Source of the DNA: Gemmatimonadaceae bacterium
GTDB taxonomy: Bacteria > Gemmatimonadota > Gemmatimonadetes > Gemmatimonadales > Gemmatimonadaceae
Reading direction: 5' to 3'
Assembly (NCBI GenBank): GCA_025934775.1
Contig: JAICWO010000002.1
Span: 278,763-342,762 of the forward strand
Length of the DNA stretch: 64,000 nt
Numbering within the stretch: position 1 is the stretch's first letter; every line of letters starts with the position of its first letter. Below are positions 1-8,393 of the stretch, piece after piece. Below the pieces are notes generated by a model. The model was not told where the DNA came from. It did no database searches and worked only from the letters and a program-made list of their open reading frames with translations. The translations under genes were made by a program, and so were the position numbers.

Positions 1-1
1 C

Positions 2-136
2 GCACCCGGTACCGCGTACACCTTCGCGCTGCGCGGCGTCTACAACATGGACGCGAACGCGGTGATCGGCGGCCACTCGGATCTCGCGCATCCGGAGGTG
101 GCGTATGCGCTGCTGGCGGGAGTGGCGGTGACTTAG
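2..136 (+). CDS. C-terminal fragment of an unidentified protein
   Basis: The window opens inside a gene read in frame 2, leaving 44 residues before a TAG stop. The tail contains the stretch RGVYNMDANAVIGGHSDL and ends with a small hydrophobic segment (ALLAGVAVT). The 'GGHSD' could be part of a catalytic histidine loop of a hydrolase, but that is a guess. I do not recognise the family and the N-terminus lies outside the window. It runs in the same direction as ilvE, 186 bp upstream of it, separated by a heptamer-repeat hairpin. Confidence 0.45.
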   Translation, partial: APGTAYTFALRGVYNMDANAVIGGHSDLAHPEVAYALLAGVAVT

Positions 137-137
137 A

Positions 138-237
<100 letters not shown>

Positions 238-322
238 CTCTACCACCCTATACCCTCCACCGGCAAACGGCCATATTTCCCCCACGCCGCCGTCGCGGCG
301 CCCCTCACCTCACGAGGCTTCA

Positions 323-1276
323 ATGGCCAAACTCACCGCGACCGACTGGATCTGGCGCGACGGCGAATTCATTCGCTGGCAGGACGCGACCGTCCACGTG
401 CTCGCGCATTCCATGCAGTTCGGATCGTCGGCGTTCGAAGGCGTTCGCTGCTATAGCACTCCGCGCGGACCGGCGATCTTTCGCCTCGAGGATCACCTGC
501 AGCGGCTGCTCGACACCTGCAAGATCTATCGGATGGACGTGAAGTATTCGCTCGACGAGCTCGTCGCCGCGTCGTGCGAGCTGGTGGAGAAGAACAATCT
601 CGATGCGTGCTACATCCGGCCCATGGTGCTGCGCGGCTTTGGCGCGTCGGGCATGGTCCCGGGCGACAGTCCGGTCGAGGTCTACCTCCCGTGTTGGCCG
701 TGGGGCGCGTACCTCGGCGAAGGCGCGCTCGAGAACGGCGTCGATGCGTGCATCGCGAGCTGGGCGCGTGTGGCGCCGAACACGATTCCGTCGATGGCGA
801 AGGTCGCCGGGAATTATCTGAGCGGCCAGCTCATCAAGCAGGAAGCGCTCCGCAACGGCTACGCCGAGGCGATCGCGTTGACGGTCAATGGCATGATCAG
901 CGAGGGCTCGGGGCAGAACGTGTTCATGGTGTACAAGGGCGAGCTCTATACCCCGACGGTGAACGGCACGTTGCTCCACGGCATCACCCGGAGCTCGATC
1001 ATCACGCTCGCGAAGGACATGGGGATCCCCATCCGCGAGCAGGAAGTGCCGCGCGAGATGCTCTATCTGGCGGACGAGGTGTTCGTCTGCGGCACGGCGT
1101 CGGAAGTCACGCCCGTGCGGAGCGTCGATCGCATTCAGGTTGGCGAGGGGCGGCGCGGTCCGATCACGACCAGGATTCAGCAGCGGTTCCTCGATCTCGT
1201 GAAGGGTGCGCGCGAGGATCCGTACAACTGGCTGACGTACGTGCGCGCGGAGCGGGCGGCGAAAGCGACCGCATAA
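323..1276 (+). CDS. ilvE: Branched-chain amino acid aminotransferase (fold-type IV PLP enzyme)
   Basis: 317 residues, the usual length for IlvE. It reversibly transaminates leucine, isoleucine and valine with 2-oxoglutarate in the cytoplasm. The PLP lysine is K160 in SMAKVAGNYL. The family signatures EAIALTVNGMISEGSGQNVF, LYLADEVFVCGTASEVTPV and the C-terminal GEGRRGPITTRIQQ are all present. The frame is open upstream to 140, but that extension is translated heptamer repeat; ATG 323 gives the start expected of the family (MAKLTATDWIWRDGEFI). The gene appears monocistronic and is followed by a strong intrinsic terminator. The family assignment is very secure; exact substrate preference is inferred. 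Confidence 0.97.
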   Translation: MAKLTATDWIWRDGEFIRWQDATVHVLAHSMQFGSSAFEGVRCYSTPRGPAIFRLEDHLQRLLDTCKIYRMDVKYSLDELVAASCELVEKNNLDACYIRPMVLRGFGASGMVPGDSPVEVYLPCWPWGAYLGEGALENGVDACIASWARVAPNTIPSMAKVAGNYLSGQLIKQEALRNGYAEAIALTVNGMISEGSGQNVFMVYKGELYTPTVNGTLLHGITRSSIITLAKDMGIPIREQEVPREMLYLADEVFVCGTASEVTPVRSVDRIQVGEGRRGPITTRIQQRFLDLVKGAREDPYNWLTYVRAERAAKATA

Positions 1277-1299
1277 GAGAACGCTGAATCACGGCGGAC

Positions 1300-1334
1300 G
1301 CGCGCCGGGCGATTTCGCCCGGCGCGCTTTCTTT
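1300..1334 (+). terminator. Rho-independent terminator after ilvE
   Basis: A 12-bp GC-only stem (GCGCGCCGGGCG paired with CGCCCGGCGCGC) with an ATTT loop is followed by TTTCTTT. It lies 24 bp after the ilvE stop and isolates ilvE from the efflux operon that starts at 1425. Confidence 0.85.
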
Positions 1335-1424
1335 GCCGGTTTCACTCTGACATTCGCCGGAAACAATCCAGCAAAGTTGCCAGGCTAGACTCTCCGCACC
1401 GCATTCACGGATGGAGAGCGAGGC

Positions 1425-2300
1425 ATGAAGCGTTGGCTCTGGGCGACGGCGACTCTCGGCATCGTGGTCACGATCGCCGCCGCGACGCGCACGCGGCCGC
1501 GGAGCTCGCCGAGCGTCCCGGCCGCCGACACCACGCACACGGCGCGGCGCGACGACACCGCGACGGTGAAAGCGACCGGTGTCATCAAGCCGCGCGTCGG
1601 CGCCGAGGTGCGCGTCGGCTCGCAAGTCTCCGGCGTCGTCAAGCGATTGTACGTCCAGGTCGGCGACTCGGTGCGAAAAGGTCAGCTCCTCGCGGAGCTG
1701 GACGACCGCGACCTCGTTGCCAAGCGCGATCAGGCGGCGGCCGAGGTGCAGCAGATGCAGGCGGATCTCGAGTACGCGCGCGCGGATCTGGCGCGCAAGC
1801 GCGACCTTGCCGCGGCGCGCGTGCTCACGCCGAGCGATCTCGAGGCTGCGGAGCGCGCGGATGCCGTCGCGCAGCGGCAGGTCGACGCAGCAAAGGCGAA
1901 CCTCGCGGTTGCCGCCGCGCAGGTCGAGTACGCGAAGATCACCGCGCCGATCGACGGCGTCGTCTCGTCCGTGACGACGCAGGAGGGCGAAACGGTCGCC
2001 GCGAGCTTCGCGGCGCCCACCTTTCTCACGCTGCTCGATCCGTCGCGGCTCGAGGTCTGGGCATACGTCGACGAGACGGACATCGGCCGGGTTCATGCCG
2101 GCCAGCGCGCCCGGTTCACGGTGGATACGTACGGAGATCACGAGTTCACCGGCCGCGTGACCGCCATTTATCCGAGCGCCGAGATCCGCGACAACGTCGT
2201 GAACTACGTCACGGTTGTGCGCTTCGACCGGCCGAGGGGCCGAATTCTCCGCCCGGAGATGACGACGACCGTTCGCATCGCCGTCGACACGATCACTTGA
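1425..2300 (+). CDS. Efflux periplasmic adaptor subunit (HlyD/MacA family)
   Basis: 291 residues. An N-terminal signal/anchor (residues 2-20) is followed by a biotinyl-lipoyl-like half-domain (GVIKPRVGAEVRVGSQVSG and VGDSVRKGQLLAELDDRD), an alpha-helical hairpin at about residues 95-150 rich in Ala, Glu and Arg, the second lipoyl half (AKITAPIDGVVSSVTTQEGE) and a beta-barrel domain. It would link an inner-membrane ABC transporter to an outer-membrane exit duct. It is shorter than MacA (about 370 residues) because the membrane-proximal domain is reduced. ATG 1425 is preceded by a GGAGAG-type ribosome site. First gene of a six-gene co-directional block with the ATPase, two permeases and a two-component system. 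Confidence 0.9.
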   Translation: MKRWLWATATLGIVVTIAAATRTRPRSSPSVPAADTTHTARRDDTATVKATGVIKPRVGAEVRVGSQVSGVVKRLYVQVGDSVRKGQLLAELDDRDLVAKRDQAAAEVQQMQADLEYARADLARKRDLAAARVLTPSDLEAAERADAVAQRQVDAAKANLAVAAAQVEYAKITAPIDGVVSSVTTQEGETVAASFAAPTFLTLLDPSRLEVWAYVDETDIGRVHAGQRARFTVDTYGDHEFTGRVTAIYPSAEIRDNVVNYVTVVRFDRPRGRILRPEMTTTVRIAVDTIT

Positions 2301-2329
2301 GACCTGCGCAGGCCAATCGGAGAGAGCAC

Positions 2330-3046
2330 ATGATCGACCTCGAGAGTATTGGAAAGACGTACACGCGGCAGACCGGCGAGAGCGTCAGGGCGCTGGACGA
2401 CGTGTCGTTGCGCATCGAGCGGGGCGAGTTCGTGGCGATCGTCGGCGCGTCGGGATCGGGGAAATCCACGTTGATGAACGTTCTCGGACTTCTGGACGAA
2501 CCCACCGAAGGCCGTTATCGCTTCGACGCCGAAGACGTGTCGAATCTGAGCTTGGCCGCGCGCGCGGGGTTTCGGAACGCGCGGATCGGGTTCGTATTCC
2601 AATCCTTTCATCTGCTCGCCCGTACGAGCGCGCTCGAGAACGTCGAGCTGCCGCTCCTGTACTCGGATCGCGCGGACATCGCGGGACTTGGCGAACGCGC
2701 GCTGGCGGCGGTCGGACTCGCCGACCGCATGCAGCACACGCCGGCGGAGCTTTCCGGGGGACAGCAGCAGCGCGTCGCGATCGCCCGCGCGCTCGTCAAC
2801 GAGCCCGATCTCCTGCTCGCTGACGAGCCGACGGGCAATCTCGATGCGGCGGTGGCGGCTGAGATCATGAGCATTCTTCAATCGCTCAATCGTGCCGGCC
2901 GGACCATCGTGCTCGTCACGCACGATCCCGCCATGGCCAGCGCCGCGCGACGGCTCGTCCGGCTCGCGCATGGCCGCGTCGTGTCCGACGGGCCGATCGC
3001 GAGCGGTGACATCACCCTTGCGCCGACCGTTCTGGAGGCACGATGA
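2330..3046 (+). CDS. MacB/LolD-type ABC transporter ATP-binding protein
   Basis: 238 residues. Walker A is GASGSGKST (residues 39-47), the Q-loop lies in FVFQSFHLL, the signature is LSGGQQQR, Walker B is LLLADEPTG, and the switch histidine is in [10 protein letters not shown]. These are the hallmarks of the MacB/LolD/FtsE subfamily, which works with FtsX-type permeases to move substrates mechanically across the periplasm rather than through a channel. ATG 2330 follows GGAGAG; the frame is open far upstream but overlaps the adaptor gene. The stop overlaps the following permease start by 4 bp (ATGA). Confidence 0.95.
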   Translation: MIDLESIGKTYTRQTGESVRALDDVSLRIERGEFVAIVGASGSGKSTLMNVLGLLDEPTEGRYRFDAEDVSNLSLAARAGFRNARIGFVFQSFHLLARTSALENVELPLLYSDRADIAGLGERALAAVGLADRMQHTPAELSGGQQQRVAIARALVNEPDLLLADEPTGNLDAAVAAEIMSILQSLNRAGRTIVLVTHDPAMASAARRLVRLAHGRVVSDGPIASGDITLAPTVLEAR

Positions 3047-4251
3047 AGACCCCGGCGCTCATCAGGCAGGCGATCCGCTCGATGGACCGGTACCGGCTCA
3101 GGAGCGCATTCATGATGCTCGGCAGCCTGGTCGGCGCCGCGGCGCTGACGTTCGTCGTATCGCTCGCGCAGGGGGCGGAGGCGAAAATGCTGCGCACGGT
3201 CAAGCAAGTCGTCGGCGATGGATCGGTGATCGTCGCCGGCGGCGGCTCGCGGATGATGGGCGGTCCACACGCCGCGGCTGGCCGGCTCACGATCGACGAT
3301 GTCGCTGCGGCCGTGCAGCAGGTCCCTGGAATCGAAGCGTGGGACCCGCAGGCCGTCGTGCGCGAGACGGTGCGCCACGCCGACTCGACGACTGAGGTGC
3401 GCGTGATCGGCGGGTCCGAGCATTGGTCACGCGTGTGGGGACGGGGTGTCGCACGCGGCGAGTCGTTCGATCGATCCGCGATCGAAGGGTCATCACGCGT
3501 TGCGCTGATCGGCGAAACAGTGGCGCACCGCATCTTTGGCGCGGAGAATCCGATCGGCGGCGACATCCGAATCGGCGCGGTGCCGTTTCGCGTGATCGGC
3601 GTGCTCGAGCCGTTCGGCGTCGACATGCACGGCATGGATCGCGACGACGAGATCGTGGTGCCGCTCTCGACGCTCATGCGCCGTGTCACGAACATCGACG
3701 CCATCGGGGCGGCGAAGATCGTCGTCGCGGACCCGCGCCGGGAAGACACCGTCGCTGCGTCGCTGCGGCAGGCGCTGCGCGCGCGGCACCGGCTCGATCG
3801 CGATCGGCCCGACGACTTCAGCATCATGACCTCGTCACAGGTGCAGGGGATGGTGTCGACCATCGAGCGCGTGCTCTGGCTCTACGTTCCACTCGTCGGC
3901 GGCATCGTGCTGATCATCGGCGGCGGCGTCGCCGCGACGCTCATGCTCGCGTCGGTCAACGAGCGCACCGCCGAAATCGGCCTGCGCACCGCCATCGGCG
4001 CGCGGCCGGCGGACATCCGCTGGCAGTTCATCGCCGAGACGGCGGCGACCGTGGTGCTCGGCGGACTGGGCGGCGTCGTGCTCGGTCTGGCTGGCGTGCA
4101 GCTCGTGGCGCTGCACCTGCCGCTCGACAGCACGGTATCATGGGCCGCGGTCGCGATTAGCGTTCTCGCATCGATCGTCGTCGGCTTCGCCGCGGGCGTC
4201 GCCCCGGCGCAGCGGGCCGCGCGGCTCAATCCCGTCGACGCGCTCCGGTGA
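3043..4251 (+). CDS. ABC transporter permease, MacB/FtsX type (first of two)
   Basis: 402 residues. An N-terminal transmembrane helix (about 22-42) is followed by a large periplasmic MacB_PCD domain (about 45-265, with ARGESFDRSAIEGSSRVALIGE and GGDIRIGAVPFRVIGVL) and three C-terminal helices of the FtsX domain; the conserved ASVNERTAEIGLRTAIGARPADI lies in the cytoplasmic loop. Start ATG 3043 overlaps the ATPase stop, and its TGA overlaps the GTG of the next permease. Together with that paralogue it probably forms a heterodimeric permease driven by the ATPase at 2330-3046. Confidence 0.92.
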   Translation: MKTPALIRQAIRSMDRYRLRSAFMMLGSLVGAAALTFVVSLAQGAEAKMLRTVKQVVGDGSVIVAGGGSRMMGGPHAAAGRLTIDDVAAAVQQVPGIEAWDPQAVVRETVRHADSTTEVRVIGGSEHWSRVWGRGVARGESFDRSAIEGSSRVALIGETVAHRIFGAENPIGGDIRIGAVPFRVIGVLEPFGVDMHGMDRDDEIVVPLSTLMRRVTNIDAIGAAKIVVADPRREDTVAASLRQALRARHRLDRDRPDDFSIMTSSQVQGMVSTIERVLWLYVPLVGGIVLIIGGGVAATLMLASVNERTAEIGLRTAIGARPADIRWQFIAETAATVVLGGLGGVVLGLAGVQLVALHLPLDSTVSWAAVAISVLASIVVGFAAGVAPAQRAARLNPVDALR

Positions 4252-5462
4252 GGTTCGGCCGATCGCTTCGATTGTCCGTGCGCGCCCTTGGCGCGCGCCG
4301 GGTGCGGTCGGCGCTGGCGCTCGCCGGCGCGGCCACGGGCGTCGCGGCCGTCGTGCTCACCGCGGCCGTCGGCGTCGGCACCGCGCGCCGGATCGACGAG
4401 CAGATCCAGAGCCTGGGCGCGAATCTGCTGATCGTCCGTCCCGCCGACGTGAAGCGGCTCGTCGCGCGGCAGGCGCTTTCCGGACCGGCCACGACGCTGA
4501 CGCTCGACGATTTCGCCGCCGTCGGCGCGCTCCGTGGTGTCGCGCACGCGGCGCCGGGCGTGAGCGCGACCATGACGGTAAAGCACGACGCCACGACGAC
4601 GTCGACGACCGTGCTCGGCACGACGCCGGCGTTCGCCGCCGTGCGCCGCTTTCACGTACGCACCGGTCGCTTGTTCGACGACGACGACGATCGTCATGCG
4701 CGCCGGGTCGCGGTGCTCGGCGCGGAGGTCGCGGACGCGCTGTTCGCCGGCGCGGTGGCCGTGGGGCAGGCGATCCGGATTCGAGGCGTGCCGTTCGACG
4801 TGATCGGCGTTCTCGCGCCGAAGGGCGTGCTCGCCGACGGCGACGAGGATAATCAAATTCTCATCCCGTTTCACACCGCGGCGCGGCGGGTGTTCAACGT
4901 GACGTGGCTGTCGAGTGTGTTCGTAAGCGTGGTGAATCCGACCGAGGTGTCGAGCGTCGAGACACGCATCGAGGCGCTGCTCGGCGCGCGGCACCGGAGC
5001 GAGCGAGACGTCGCCGACGACTTCGAGGTGCAGGACGCCGCGCGATACTTCACCATACAGCGAAAGGCGAGCGAGACGCTCCGCGTGTTGACGGCGGGCA
5101 TCGCCGCCGTCGCGCTGGGCGTGGGCGGCACCGGCATCATGGCGCTCATGCTGCTCTCCATTCGCGAGCGCTCGGACGAGATCGGGTTGCGCGTCGCCGT
5201 TGGCGCTCGTCCACGGGACATTGTGGCGCAATTCCTCATGGAATCGACGGCGCTCGTCGTCGCGGGCTGGCTGGGAGGCGTCGCGGTCGCGCTGTTTGGC
5301 GGGATCGCGATCGCGCGGGCCACGAGCCTCGCGATCGCGCCGCCGCTCGCCGCGCTCGCGGGCTCGTTCGCCATGGTGATGATCATCGGGATCGGCTTCG
5401 GCGCATTCCCAGCGCGCCGCGCCTCGCTGCTCCCGCCGATTCGCGCGATGGCCGAGCGATGA
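4248..5462 (+). CDS. ABC transporter permease, MacB/FtsX type (second of two)
   Basis: 404 residues, starting with GTG 4248 that overlaps the previous stop (GTGA). Same architecture as its neighbour: N-terminal helix (ALALAGAATGVAAVVLTAAV), periplasmic MacB_PCD domain with VLGAEVADALF and GVPFDVIGVLAPKGV, then the FtsX domain with LLSIRERSDEIGLRVAVGARPRD and three membrane helices. The two permeases are diverged copies, which suggests an old duplication and an asymmetric permease. The stop overlaps the response regulator start, so transporter and sensor system are translationally coupled. Confidence 0.92.
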   Translation: MRFGRSLRLSVRALGARRVRSALALAGAATGVAAVVLTAAVGVGTARRIDEQIQSLGANLLIVRPADVKRLVARQALSGPATTLTLDDFAAVGALRGVAHAAPGVSATMTVKHDATTTSTTVLGTTPAFAAVRRFHVRTGRLFDDDDDRHARRVAVLGAEVADALFAGAVAVGQAIRIRGVPFDVIGVLAPKGVLADGDEDNQILIPFHTAARRVFNVTWLSSVFVSVVNPTEVSSVETRIEALLGARHRSERDVADDFEVQDAARYFTIQRKASETLRVLTAGIAAVALGVGGTGIMALMLLSIRERSDEIGLRVAVGARPRDIVAQFLMESTALVVAGWLGGVAVALFGGIAIARATSLAIAPPLAALAGSFAMVMIIGIGFGAFPARRASLLPPIRAMAER

Positions 5463-6163
5463 ACGCGCGCACCGCGGCGCCGCGCGCCGGCAGCGTGTTG
5501 ATCGTCGATGACGACGAGCGGCTCACCGGGCTGCTCACCGAATATCTCGGCCGATTCGGCTATGCGGTGCGCGCCGTCGGTCACCCCGAGGCCGGCTTGC
5601 GCGCGTTGAAAACGGATCCGCCCGATCTCGTGATCCTCGACGTGATGCTCCCCGACCTCGACGGGCTCGCCGTCTGCCGCAGGATTCGCGAGACGAGCCG
5701 CATTCCGATCATCATGCTCACCGCGCGCGGCGACGTCGCGGACCGCATCGTCGGCCTCGAGCTCGGCGCAGACGACTATCTGGCCAAACCGTTCGAGCCG
5801 CGCGAGCTCGTCGCGCGCGTGCAGGCCGTATTGCGCCGCGGCAGCCCGCATGACGTCGATGTCGCGCGTGCCGGTCCGGTCTCGGTGAATTTCACCACGC
5901 GCACGGCGACGCTCGATGGACGAGCGCTGTCGCTCACGACGGCGGAGTTCGAGCTACTCGGCTTTCTCGTGCGGAATCGCGGACGCGTGGTGAGCCGCGA
6001 GCGCATCATCGAAGGCACGCGGGGAATCAACTGGGAGTCGTTCGATCGATCGGTCGACGTGCTCGTGAGCCGCGTGCGCCAGAAGCTCGGCGACGACGCG
6101 CGCCAGTCGGCGTACATCCGGACGGTGCGCGGCGTGGGCTACAGCTTCATCGCGGGCGGCTGA
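5459..6163 (+). CDS. OmpR/PhoB-family response regulator
   Basis: 234 residues. Receiver domain at about 12-125 with acidic pocket VDDDE, phospho-acceptor D61 in VILDVMLPDLDG, conserved T88 (MLTAR) and K110 (DYLAKPFEP). A winged-helix DNA-binding domain follows (about 140-232) with LTTAEFELLGFLVRNRGRVVSRE and the C-terminal VDVLVSRVRQKLGDD..YIRTVRGVGY. ATG 5459 overlaps the permease stop. It most likely controls the transporter operon it sits in, by analogy with CpxR/BaeR-type envelope systems; that target is inference from position. Confidence 0.95.
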   Translation: MNARTAAPRAGSVLIVDDDERLTGLLTEYLGRFGYAVRAVGHPEAGLRALKTDPPDLVILDVMLPDLDGLAVCRRIRETSRIPIIMLTARGDVADRIVGLELGADDYLAKPFEPRELVARVQAVLRRGSPHDVDVARAGPVSVNFTTRTATLDGRALSLTTAEFELLGFLVRNRGRVVSRERIIEGTRGINWESFDRSVDVLVSRVRQKLGDDARQSAYIRTVRGVGYSFIAGG

Positions 6164-6164
6164 C

Positions 6165-7430
6165 GTGCGATCGGTCTTCGCGAAAGTCGTCGCGATCATG
6201 GTCGGGATGGCGGCGGCGCTCATGCTGCTCGTCATTGTGTTCTTCGGGTTCATCGTGAGCCCGAGCCTCAACCGCTCGTTCGACGGCCTCCTCGACGCGT
6301 ACGCGCGCACGTACTCGGCGACGTCGCCGACCTTGGCCGACGCTCGGCGCACGGCGTCGGCCCTTCATATCGACATTCGATATGAAGGGCCCCGCGGCGG
6401 GTGGACGACGCGCGCAAGTATGCCGCACGCCGCCGATCTGCGCGCCAGGCCAGGCAACGGCGTGCCCGGGTTTCTGCCGCACCGACAGTACGAGATCGCG
6501 TCCGCGCCGGACGGCGGCACGTATCTCTTCGGCTGGAGCCTCGCCGGCCATGCGCTCGAGGCGCACACGGCGCTCCTCGTCAGCCTGCTGATCGTCATGA
6601 TCGCGGTCATTCTCGCCGCGCACGTGGTCATTCAGCGTTTGCTCGACCCGCTCCGCGCCCTGAACGACGGCGTCGCGCGGCTCGGCGCGGGTGAGCTCGA
6701 CGTGCACGTACCGCGCGCAGGACACGACGAGTTCGGACGCCTCACGGACGCGTTCAATCAGATGGTCGAGCGCGTGCGCGGCATGATCCACTCGCGAGAC
6801 CGACTGCTGGTCGACGTGAGCCACGAGCTCCGCTCGCCGCTCACCCGGCTGAAAGTGGCGCTCGAGCTGCAGCCGGACGACGCGCAGCGCGCCGGCTTGT
6901 CGAGCGACGTCGCCGAGATGGAGCACATGGTCGCGGAGCTGCTCGAGCTGGAGCGGCTCCGCGCGGGCCAGGGCATCGTGACGGCGCCGACCGATCTCGT
7001 GCCGCTGCTCCACGCCGCCGCCGCGCGCTGGCGGGACCGCGCGCCCGGCGCGCGTGTGGTCGCGCCCGCCCCGCTCGCGGCCGACGTCGACGCGGAGAAG
7101 ATCCGCCTCGTGCTGCGCAACCTGCTCGAGAACGCGGTCAAGTACTCGCTACCGGACAGCGCCCCCGTCCAAATCCGCGGCGAGCGCCGCGACGAGGGAA
7201 TCCTCATCACGATCACGGACGACGGCGTCGGCATACCGCCCGCGGACGTGGAGCGCATCTTCGAGCCGTTCTACCGCGTCGATCCCTCGCGGTCCAAGCG
7301 CACGGGCGGCTACGGCCTTGGCCTCAGCATCTGCAAGCGGGTGATGGAGGCGCACGGCGGGACGATCTCCGCGGAACGCGGCATGCCGCGCGGCGCGAGG
7401 TTTGTATTATGGCTTCCGCATAGCGGTTGA
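6165..7430 (+). CDS. Sensor histidine kinase (CpxA/BaeS-like)
   Basis: 421 residues, GTG start one base after the regulator stop. Two membrane helices (about 8-30 and 139-160) bracket a periplasmic sensor segment of about 100 residues. HAMP follows (DPLRALNDGVARLGAGELDVHV), then the DHp helix with phospho-acceptor H221 in DVSHELRSPLTRLK, and the CA domain with N-box LRNLLENAVKYS, G1 DDGVGIPP, F-box IFEPFYRVDPSRSKRTGGYG and G2 GLGLSIC. Cognate of the regulator at 5459. The sensor region contains a perfect 14-bp DNA palindrome at 6359-6391. Confidence 0.95.
   Translation: MRSVFAKVVAIMVGMAAALMLLVIVFFGFIVSPSLNRSFDGLLDAYARTYSATSPTLADARRTASALHIDIRYEGPRGGWTTRASMPHAADLRARPGNGVPGFLPHRQYEIASAPDGGTYLFGWSLAGHALEAHTALLVSLLIVMIAVILAAHVVIQRLLDPLRALNDGVARLGAGELDVHVPRAGHDEFGRLTDAFNQMVERVRGMIHSRDRLLVDVSHELRSPLTRLKVALELQPDDAQRAGLSSDVAEMEHMVAELLELERLRAGQGIVTAPTDLVPLLHAAAARWRDRAPGARVVAPAPLAADVDAEKIRLVLRNLLENAVKYSLPDSAPVQIRGERRDEGILITITDDGVGIPPADVERIFEPFYRVDPSRSKRTGGYGLGLSICKRVMEAHGGTISAERGMPRGARFVLWLPHSG
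6359..6391. repeat. Perfect 14-bp-stem palindrome inside the kinase sensor region
   Basis: GGCCCTTCATATCG (6359-6372) and its exact reverse complement (6378-6391) are separated by ACATT. It is locally A/T-rich compared with the surrounding coding sequence and encodes part of the periplasmic domain. It could act as an RNA hairpin or be a scar of a small element. Confidence 0.8.
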
Positions 7431-7439
7431 CGACCAGCC

Positions 7440-8297
7440 CTACGGCCGCCGTTTCGCTCGCGCGATCGAGTCGCTGCGCAGCGAATCGGCGCGAGTCGAA
7501 TCGCGCTTGAGCAGCGCGCGCGACTCCAACGCGCGAAGCCGCCGCTGATAGTCGGCGTCGAGCGCCGAATCGCGCTTGCGTTGCGCGGGTGACGGGCCCG
7601 GGCTCAGAAACGGGACCGGAATGCTGGCCCCGCCGAGCGACATCGTGCCGGGGCCGGCGCCTCCGCCCGGCCCGTTGTGGAGCGGCGGCGGATGCGGGCC
7701 GTTCGGCTGGGCGCCGCGCTCGGCAGGCGTCTCCGGATGCGTGCGCGCGTACTCCGCCAATTTCGCCATCGTCGCGTTGTCCATCGAGTCCATCTGCTGG
7801 AGCGACAGCTTCTTGTTGTGAATCGTGACCCCGGCGGGCGAGGGCGGAGTGCCGAGCATGCGCCCCGCCGGCGGCGGCGGAGGAAAGATTCGCGGACGCA
7901 ATTCAGTGAGTGAGCTCGCGGGGACTGGCGGGGCCGTCGGGTGGCCGTTCGCCGTGGAATCGCGAGGCGCCGACCGCGGTGGGGGCGCCGCTTGGGCGGG
8001 CGCGACGGTCGGCGGTGCGACCTGTTGCGGAGTCATGCGCACGGCGGGAGCGGCGCGCCGCGTGATCCGCTCGACCCTCGGCGGTGTCGCCGGAGCAGGT
8101 GCGGGCAGCGCGACGATTCTCGGCTGCGGCTCGGCTTGGGGACTTGAGCGCTCGCGCATCTCGCGCACGTGCGTCATAGCAAGAAATGCCGACGCGAACA
8201 GCAGGGCGGTGGCGATCATCGCGATCGCGCCGCTCATCCAATCGGGCGAGCCGCCGCCGTTCGGCCATCGGTACCTCGGCATTTCGCTCACGCCCAT
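7440..8297 (-). CDS. Proline-rich single-pass membrane protein of unknown function
   Basis: 285 residues. After a short cytoplasmic head (MGVSEMPRYRWPNGGG) comes one membrane helix (about 21-43, AIAMIATALLFASAFLAM). A long periplasmic Pro/Ala-rich region (about 50-150) is followed by a segment with HNKKLSLQQMDSMDNATMAKLAEYAR and a charged helical tail likely to form a coiled coil (RKRDSALDADYQRRLRALESRALLKRDS). No known domain is recognised. It is divergent from the pseudokinase gene at 8394, with 96 bp between, so the pair may share a regulatory region. An envelope-spanning or structural role is possible, but this is only a guess. Confidence 0.75.
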   Translation of the reverse strand: MGVSEMPRYRWPNGGGSPDWMSGAIAMIATALLFASAFLAMTHVREMRERSSPQAEPQPRIVALPAPAPATPPRVERITRRAAPAVRMTPQQVAPPTVAPAQAAPPPRSAPRDSTANGHPTAPPVPASSLTELRPRIFPPPPPAGRMLGTPPSPAGVTIHNKKLSLQQMDSMDNATMAKLAEYARTHPETPAERGAQPNGPHPPPLHNGPGGGAGPGTMSLGGASIPVPFLSPGPSPAQRKRDSALDADYQRRLRALESRALLKRDSTRADSLRSDSIARAKRRP

Positions 8298-8393
8298 GCC
8301 CGCTCCGGTGTCTCTGGCCGACGCTGATGCCGCGCGTCACGATACCCGCACGAGCTTGCAACGATCCATTCGCGCTCACGGCACGGAATCCGC

